Assembly: GCF_000749845.1 (NCBI RefSeq)
Contig: NZ_JQHM01000001.1
Location: forward strand, 496,001 to 560,000
DNA from: Pectobacterium betavasculorum
GTDB lineage: Bacteria > Pseudomonadota > Gammaproteobacteria > Enterobacterales > Enterobacteriaceae
Direction: 5' to 3'
Length of the DNA: 64,000 bases
Shown: one piece after another, positions 58,931 through 64,000 of the stretch
Numbering within the stretch: position 1 is the first letter of the stretch
How the letters are laid out: each line of letters opens with the position of its first letter
Program-made: the position numbers and the translations under genes
Notes under the pieces: model-generated
Told to the model about the DNA's origin: nothing
Databases searched by the model: none
Seen by the model: the letters and a program-made list of their open reading frames with translations, nothing else

Positions 58931-59249
58931 AGTGGAATTTTGGTCGCTGGTCGGCCTGCTGCTATCGTTTATGAGCTTCCTGTTTGCCGCCGGGCGGATT
59001 TTGCTTACCCAGATTGAAAAGCGGCTGAACGAGCGTTTTGCTGCGCTGGAAAATGCACGCCAGAAGAGCGAACAGGGATGGACGCGTCTGGAACGTGAAT
59101 TTCTGGAATTTCGTGCTGATTTACCACTGATTTATGTGCGTCGTGAGGATTACATCCGTGGACAGACGGTAATCGAAGCCAAACTGGATGCGCTTTACAA
59201 CAAATTGGAGTTGGTACAGCAGCGGTATTCGGGAGGGAGTCATGGCTAA
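58920..59249 (+). CDS. Mu-like phage protein, DUF2730 type
   Basis: 109 residues from GTG 58920: one N-terminal membrane segment (WSLVGLLLSFMSFLFAAGRILL) and a helical, coiled-coil tail. It resembles the DUF2730 proteins found next to lysis genes in Mu-like phages (position of Mu gp25). Function unknown. Overlaps the spanin gene by 11 bases and the next gene by 8. Confidence 0.65.
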   Translation: MKIEVEFWSLVGLLLSFMSFLFAAGRILLTQIEKRLNERFAALENARQKSEQGWTRLEREFLEFRADLPLIYVRREDYIRGQTVIEAKLDALYNKLELVQQRYSGGSHG

Positions 59250-59553
59250 TACGCCGTGTATTCAACAGGAATCGATGCGTTGGCATTTGCTCATCGCATT
59301 AAACAAAACACGTCCTTATACCGCGAATGAAATGTTTTTATTGGCCGTGATGCAGCGGCTGTATGCCGATACTTCTGAACAGGAACTGCGCCAGGCGCTG
59401 GATTATCTGGCCGATCGTAAGATGGCGGTGTTGACCAAAGAGGTCGATGGTGTCTGGCTGGCGAATCTCACCCGTCTGGGTGTGGAGATGGTGGAATATA
59501 CGGTTGACGGTGTGGTTGGTATTGCCCGACCAGAAAAATACTGGGATCAGTAA
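59242..59553 (+). CDS. Mu-like phage protein (gp26 position, winged-helix-like)
   Basis: 103 residues from ATG 59242 behind GGGAGGGAG. Predicted small helix-turn-helix fold (LRQALDYLADRKMAVLTKEVDGVWLANLTRLGVEMV). It resembles the short proteins that precede the terminase genes in Mu-like prophages. Here no terminase follows: the next gene is ybiB. It is therefore the right end of the phage-derived cassette. Confidence 0.65.
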   Translation: MANTPCIQQESMRWHLLIALNKTRPYTANEMFLLAVMQRLYADTSEQELRQALDYLADRKMAVLTKEVDGVWLANLTRLGVEMVEYTVDGVVGIARPEKYWDQ

Positions 59554-59614
59554 CGCGTAACATGTTATTTTCGTTGATAAGTTTTTATTGCGTCGCCGAA
59601 AATAAGAGGCCAGC

Positions 59615-60583
59615 ATGGATTACACCAAAATTATCAAAGAAGTCGGGCGCGGGAAAAACCATGCGCGTGATATCGATCAAGTAACGGCTTATGAATTATA
59701 TAGCGCAATGCTGCGCGGTGATGTGCCAGATCTGGAACTTGGCGGGCTGCTGATTGCGTTTCGTATCAAAGGCGAATCCGAAGCCGAAATGCTGGGCTTT
59801 TATCAGGCGATGAACGAGCATGTGTTGCGCCTGAATCCACCAGTGGGCTTTCCTATGCCTATCGTGATTCCCAGTTACAACGGGGCGCGGAGGCAGGCTA
59901 ACCTGACGCCGCTGTTGGCGCTGCTGTTGGCAAAACTGGGTTTTCCGGTGGTAGTGCATGGCGTAAGCGACGATCCTACTCGTGTTACCAGCGCGGATAT
60001 TTTACGTAACCTCGGCGTGACGATTGCGGAGAATGCCGAGCAGGCTCAGCAGGAGCTTGATAACAGTAGCCCGGTATTTATTCCTGTGTCTGTGTTGTGT
60101 CCAGCCATCGAGCGTCAGCTACAGCTACGCTGGCGTATGGGAGTGCGTAACAGTAGCCACACGCTGGCCAAGGTAGCGACGCCGTTTGGTGAAAGTGAGG
60201 CGCTGCGCGTTGCCAGCGTGTCCCACCCTGAATATGTTTCACGTGTGGGAACGTTTTTTAACGATATCACCGGACGTGCGCTTCTGATGCATGGCACGGA
60301 AGGAGAGGTTTACGCCAACCCGCAGCGCTGCCCGGAAATCCATTTTATCCATCAGCAACATACCAACGTGCTGCAACTGCGACAGGATATCAGCGTCGCA
60401 CCGGATGCTTTGCCTATCGCGAAGGATGCTACCACCACGGCGCGCTGGACGGTGAGATGTATGACAGGTGAAATCGCGATCCCTCAGGCGATTCGTCTAC
60501 AACTGGCGTGCTGTCTGGTTGCTGCTGGTGAAGCCGCGACAATGGAACAGGCTGTCGCAACAATTAAGAAGCGTCTGGGCTGA
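59615..60583 (+). CDS. ybiB: DNA-binding protein YbiB (TrpD2 fold)
   Basis: 322 residues, related in fold to anthranilate phosphoribosyltransferase but binding nucleic acid rather than acting as an enzyme, as described for E. coli YbiB. N-terminal MDYTKIIKEVGRGKNHARD; the Gly-rich PRPP loop of true TrpD is altered (VVHGVSDDPTR). In E. coli it is the partner of dinG in a damage-inducible unit; here the protease locus and phage cassette separate them. Confidence 0.93.
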   Translation: MDYTKIIKEVGRGKNHARDIDQVTAYELYSAMLRGDVPDLELGGLLIAFRIKGESEAEMLGFYQAMNEHVLRLNPPVGFPMPIVIPSYNGARRQANLTPLLALLLAKLGFPVVVHGVSDDPTRVTSADILRNLGVTIAENAEQAQQELDNSSPVFIPVSVLCPAIERQLQLRWRMGVRNSSHTLAKVATPFGESEALRVASVSHPEYVSRVGTFFNDITGRALLMHGTEGEVYANPQRCPEIHFIHQQHTNVLQLRQDISVAPDALPIAKDATTTARWTVRCMTGEIAIPQAIRLQLACCLVAAGEAATMEQAVATIKKRLG

Positions 60584-60669
60584 TTGGCTTACCGAGACGG
60601 ACTCGGGTGCGGGTTACCGTGCCACTTCACACAGCCAAAAGGCTGTCATTTGAAGAAATAAGGAATGGC

Positions 60670-62538
60670 ATGCAACAGGTAGCGGACTATTTTAATATAT
60701 TGAATCGCGACTATCTTGCGGTCCATCAGGCGAAAGAAGAACTGTTTTGGCAACTGTATATGGGAACGGGAAATGATGAGGTGTCTGAGCGTTTCTCCGC
60801 CGCAGAAAGTGAGTATAAACGCTTTATTGCGCAACCGCAGCGTTTGACTGAACTGCGAACCCATATTGCGACACTGGAAAACAGCCCTTGTGATGAACAA
60901 CAGCAGGCGCTGCTACATGGCTTGCAAGGTTGGTATCGGTTTTTCGACTGTAACGTGATTGAAGAGCCGCAAGCTCAGGCGTTGATGGATGAGATTATTG
61001 CGACCGAAAGTGCGCTATACGCCAAGTGTAAATCCTATGAAATGACACATTTGGATGCCAAGGGGGAGCGTGTTTCCGCCTCACTCGGGGAACTGCTGAC
61101 CAATCAGGCGACTAATGATACCGAAGCCTATCGTCAGAGTTCTCAGCAGGCGCTGCGCTCTCTGGAACAGTGGCTGTTGCATAACGGTTTTCCTGAGCTG
61201 ATTTCACTGCGTAACCGCTTTGCCCGTCAGATGGGCTACCGGAACTATTTTGACTATAAGGTCAATAAAACGGAGCGGATGACGCCAGAGCAGCTCTTTG
61301 CCATCCTCGATGCTTTCGAAGCACAAACCCGTGAAGCGAATGCCCGCAGCCTGAAAAATCTGGCGGATGAAAAGGGCGAAGACGCGCTACAACCGTGGAA
61401 TATTCGCTACGCCAGTGCGGGGTATGTGACGCGCCAGCTCGATCCCTACTTCCCTTTCTCTGCGTCGCTGGAACGTTGGATCAATAGTTTTAAGCGCTTG
61501 CGTATCGGGTTTAACGGTGCAGAAATGCAGCTCGATTTGTTGGTGCGCAAAGGCAAATTCGAGAATGGTTTCATGCACGGTCCGGTACCGCCGTTTGTGC
61601 AAGAAGGGAAATGGGTTCCGGCACGGATTAATTTCACCAGTTTGGCAAAACCGGACCAAATCGGTAGCGGTGCCAGCGGCATTAATACGCTGTTCCATGA
61701 AGGTGGGCACGCCGCGCATTTTGCCAATATTAAGCAGAATGCTCCCTGTTTTTCACAGGAGTTTCCGCCAACCTCGATGGCCTATGCCGAAACACAATCT
61801 ATGTTCTGCGACAGCCTGTTGGGCGATGCTGACTGGTTAAAACGTTATGCAAAGAATGCACAGGGAGAGACGATTCCTGACGAATTGATCCGTGCGGATA
61901 TCAGCACTCAGCAACCGATGCGAGCCTTCAACGATCGACACATTCTGCTGGTGCCTTATTTTGAGTGGCAACTCTATTCGTGGGACGACGAAGCGCGTAC
62001 GCCAGAAGCGATGACAAAACTGGCACGCGACACCGAACAGCGTATTTTGGGCATTAGTGGCAGCCCGCGCCCGACGCTGGCGATCCCTCATCTGCTGTCT
62101 ATGGAGTCGGCGTGTTCTTATCAGGGATACCTGCTGGCATTGATGGCGGTGGAGCAGACGCGCAGCTATTTCCTGCAACGTGACGGTTACCTGACGGATA
62201 ACCCGGCTATCGGCCCTGATTTGGCACAACACTATTGGCATCCGGGCAATAGCGTAAGTCATGACGATACGCTGCGTAGCCTAACCGGTGAAGGCTTCAA
62301 CCCCGCTTATCTGGCGCAGGCCTGTAATCTGACGGTTGATGAAGCCTGGCAACAGGCGGAAGGGATGATGGCGAAGGCGGCGGGTCGTCCTCAGCCTGCT
62401 GCGGATTTCGATCTGTCTGCGCGTATTCGCGTGGTCGATGGTAGTCGCGTGCTGGCGGATAATGAACAGAGCGACGAGAAGATGTGCCAGGATTTTGCGG
62501 CGTTTATTGAACGAGAATATCCGCGTTCGCAGGCATAA
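60670..62538 (+). CDS. M3 family oligoendopeptidase
   Basis: 622 residues from ATG 60670, preceded by AAGGAATGG. Zinc site HEGGH at 343-347 with the downstream Glu ligand in AYAETQSMF. The M3 family (PepF/thimet oligopeptidase group) cleaves short peptides in the cytoplasm; no signal peptide is seen. The frame is open to 60607 but that extension is not family-like. It ends before a bidirectional terminator facing glnQ. Confidence 0.9.
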   Translation: MQQVADYFNILNRDYLAVHQAKEELFWQLYMGTGNDEVSERFSAAESEYKRFIAQPQRLTELRTHIATLENSPCDEQQQALLHGLQGWYRFFDCNVIEEPQAQALMDEIIATESALYAKCKSYEMTHLDAKGERVSASLGELLTNQATNDTEAYRQSSQQALRSLEQWLLHNGFPELISLRNRFARQMGYRNYFDYKVNKTERMTPEQLFAILDAFEAQTREANARSLKNLADEKGEDALQPWNIRYASAGYVTRQLDPYFPFSASLERWINSFKRLRIGFNGAEMQLDLLVRKGKFENGFMHGPVPPFVQEGKWVPARINFTSLAKPDQIGSGASGINTLFHEGGHAAHFANIKQNAPCFSQEFPPTSMAYAETQSMFCDSLLGDADWLKRYAKNAQGETIPDELIRADISTQQPMRAFNDRHILLVPYFEWQLYSWDDEARTPEAMTKLARDTEQRILGISGSPRPTLAIPHLLSMESACSYQGYLLALMAVEQTRSYFLQRDGYLTDNPAIGPDLAQHYWHPGNSVSHDDTLRSLTGEGFNPAYLAQACNLTVDEAWQQAEGMMAKAAGRPQPAADFDLSARIRVVDGSRVLADNEQSDEKMCQDFAAFIEREYPRSQA

Positions 62539-62564
62539 CGTTCGCTGACATCGCGAGTAAGAGA

Positions 62565-62590
62565 AAGGGGGCGAAAGCCCCCTTGTTGAT
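62565..62590. terminator. Terminator between the M3 peptidase gene and glnQ
   Basis: Stem AAGGGGGC (62565-62572) and GCCCCCTT (62577-62584) around GAAA, followed by TTGTT-like sequence; it serves the convergent genes. Confidence 0.8.
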
Positions 62591-63312
62591 CAAGATACGT
62601 GTTGCAGGAATTCACGCAGACGGTCGCTGGGTGGATTCGTAATCAGCGTTTCCGGGTCGCCATCTTCTGCGATGCGGCCTTTATCAATAAAGATCAGACG
62701 CGAAGCCACTTTATGGGCAAAGCCCACTTCGTGAGTGACGATGACCATCGTCATGCCTTCTTCGGCCAGATCTTTCATGACGGTCAGCACTTCATGACGC
62801 AGTTCTGGATCGAGTGCAGATGTCGGCTCATCAAACAGCATCAGCTTCGGTTTGACTGCCAGCGCGCGGGCGATTGCCACACGCTGTTGTTGGCCACCGG
62901 AAAGCTCGGAAGGGTAGTGATGCGCGCGTTCTGACAGACCGACTTTCGCCAGCAATTCCAGCGCCAGTTTCTCGGCCTCAGCTTTACTCGCTCCGCGCAC
63001 TCGGATCGGGCCGAACGCGACGTTTTCCAACGCTGTAAGGTGCGGGAACAGATAAAACTGCTGGAACACCATCCCTGCTTCCTGACGGATCAAGCGCTCA
63101 TCAACGCGGGGATCGTTCACTTTGAGGCCGTCAACAATTAATTCACCGCTGGTAATCTCTTCCAGTTTATTGATGCAGCGCAGCAGCGTGGATTTACCCG
63201 AGCCTGAAGGCCCGATGATGACGACAACTTCACCTTGACCGATGGTGAGATCGATATCGTGTAAGACCTGTGTTTTGCCAAAGTGTTTGGATACGTTTTT
63301 AAATTCAATCAT
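62590..63312 (-). CDS. glnQ: Glutamine ABC transporter ATP-binding protein
   Basis: 240 residues, identical in length to E. coli GlnQ. Walker [10 protein letters not shown], signature LSGGQQQR, Walker [15 protein letters not shown], switch His in VTHEVGFA. Energises high-affinity glutamine uptake with GlnP and GlnH. Overlaps glnP by four bases. Confidence 0.97.
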   Translation of the reverse strand: MIEFKNVSKHFGKTQVLHDIDLTIGQGEVVVIIGPSGSGKSTLLRCINKLEEITSGELIVDGLKVNDPRVDERLIRQEAGMVFQQFYLFPHLTALENVAFGPIRVRGASKAEAEKLALELLAKVGLSERAHHYPSELSGGQQQRVAIARALAVKPKLMLFDEPTSALDPELRHEVLTVMKDLAEEGMTMVIVTHEVGFAHKVASRLIFIDKGRIAEDGDPETLITNPPSDRLREFLQHVS

Positions 63313-63968
63313 ATAATCTTAAGTCTTCTTTCCAGACGACGCAGAATAAAGCTGAGGACCAGCGTGATGCACAGGTAAATAACGGCAACCGCAGTCCAGA
63401 TTTCCAGCGCACGGAAGTTGCCCGCGATGATTTCCTGCCCTGAGCGAGTCAATTCAGCTACGCCGATAACAATAAACAGTGACGTATCTTTGATGCTGAT
63501 AATCCACTGATTACCCAGCGGTGGCAACATGCGGCGCAGGGCGAGTGGGGCAATGACATGACGTAACGTCGCGCCTCGAGATAGCCCAAGGGCCAAGCCT
63601 GCTTCACGAAAGCCGTTATGAATTGATAATACCGAACCACGGGTAATTTCCGCGATATAAGCACCGGAGTTAATCATGATGGTCACTACGGCGGCGGCAA
63701 AAGGATCAATTCGCACGGACGTGAAAATCATCGGCAAGGCGAAGTAAATAAACATCACTTGCACAACAATGGGTGTACCGCGAATAATTTCAATAAAAAC
63801 GAGCGAAATGCGGCTGGAAAACCAGCCGCCGTAGGCGCGGGCAAAACCCGCGACCACGCCAATCACTAGGCCACCAAGCAGACCCAGAACAGAAATCAAC
63901 AACGTCATTTTTGCCCCTTCCATTAGGAGGGGCAGAGAAGGCCAAATGGCACTCCAGTCAAACTGCAT
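63309..63968 (-). CDS. glnP: Glutamine ABC transporter permease
   Basis: 219 residues, several membrane segments, His/Glu/Gln permease family: [11 protein letters not shown] near residue 64 and the EAA loop [25 protein letters not shown]. Second gene of glnHPQ. Confidence 0.96.
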   Translation of the reverse strand: MQFDWSAIWPSLPLLMEGAKMTLLISVLGLLGGLVIGVVAGFARAYGGWFSSRISLVFIEIIRGTPIVVQVMFIYFALPMIFTSVRIDPFAAAVVTIMINSGAYIAEITRGSVLSIHNGFREAGLALGLSRGATLRHVIAPLALRRMLPPLGNQWIISIKDTSLFIVIGVAELTRSGQEIIAGNFRALEIWTAVAVIYLCITLVLSFILRRLERRLKII

Positions 63969-63994
63969 GGAATATCTCCAGATTAAATCGGCAA

Positions 63995-64000
63995 TTACTT
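63995..64000 (-). CDS. glnH: glnH, last codon and stop (partial)
   Basis: Reading leftward from the window edge gives AAG TAA, 26 bases before the glnP start. A terminal Lys and this spacing fit the end of glnH, the periplasmic glutamine-binding protein, as in the E. coli glnHPQ operon. Only context supports this. Confidence 0.4.
   Translation of the reverse strand, partial: K

Overview
The window looks like a chromosomal segment of a soft-rot enterobacterium, most probably Pectobacterium. The evidence is twofold. The core gene order matches the 17-18 min region of E. coli: bioA/bioBFCD, uvrB, ybhK, moaABCDE, ybhL, rhlE, dinG, ybiB, glnQPH. Into this backbone is set a serralysin-type protease locus (prtW, inh, prtDEF) of the kind known in Pectobacterium and Dickeya. 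Species assignment is inference; no rRNA or tRNA gene was found.

Layout. 1-2400: a visibly AT-rich pair, a cytochrome P450 and an MFS exporter, probably the end of a transferred cluster that continues off the left edge; it is closed on the right by a decayed IS903-like (IS5 family) element at 2401-2913. 2927-7976: biotin biosynthesis, bioA divergent from bioBFCD across a BirA-type operator. 7977-10968: a long control region with paired DnaA boxes and a LexA-box promoter, then uvrB. 10994-16518: VOC protein, ybhK, then the molybdopterin operon moaABCDE behind a ModE-like site and a Moco riboswitch, then ybhL. 16682-23749: Fur-boxed siderophore uptake operon (TonB-dependent receptor, binding protein, two permeases, ATPase, FhuF-like reductase); the receptor carries an in-frame amber codon. 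24073-25521: rhlE.

25559-48031 is a long stretch not found between rhlE and dinG in E. coli: DMT exporter with AraC regulator, queH, dusC, S-methylmethionine salvage (mmuPM) with MetJ-like boxes, an unrecognised 185-residue protein, a class IV adenylate cyclase-like CYTH protein, an FMN-binding protein, a membrane protein, pbpG, a GST, a 2-aminoethylphosphonate-type ABC importer with DeoR regulator and a divergent class III PLP enzyme, bglX, idi, the 35-residue membrane protein YohO, and a LysE exporter with AraC regulator. Several of these (dusC, pbpG, bglX, yohO) belong to the E. coli yoh region.

48197-60583: dinG and ybiB, neighbours in E. coli, are split here by about 9 kb holding first the complete type I secretion locus for protease PrtW (protease, periplasmic inhibitor, ABC ATPase, membrane fusion protein, outer-membrane channel), then a compact orphan phage-type lysis cassette: holin, exported lytic transglycosylase, inner-membrane spanin, an outer-membrane spanin lipoprotein encoded out of frame inside the spanin gene, and two Mu-like packaging-region proteins. 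No phage structural, packaging or integration genes are present. This cassette is the most interesting element: it may be a domesticated lysis or release module (compare holin/endolysin/spanin-dependent type 10 secretion in Serratia) or simply a Mu-like remnant. 60670-64000: M3 metallopeptidase, then glnQ and glnP on the minus strand, with the last codon of glnH at the edge.
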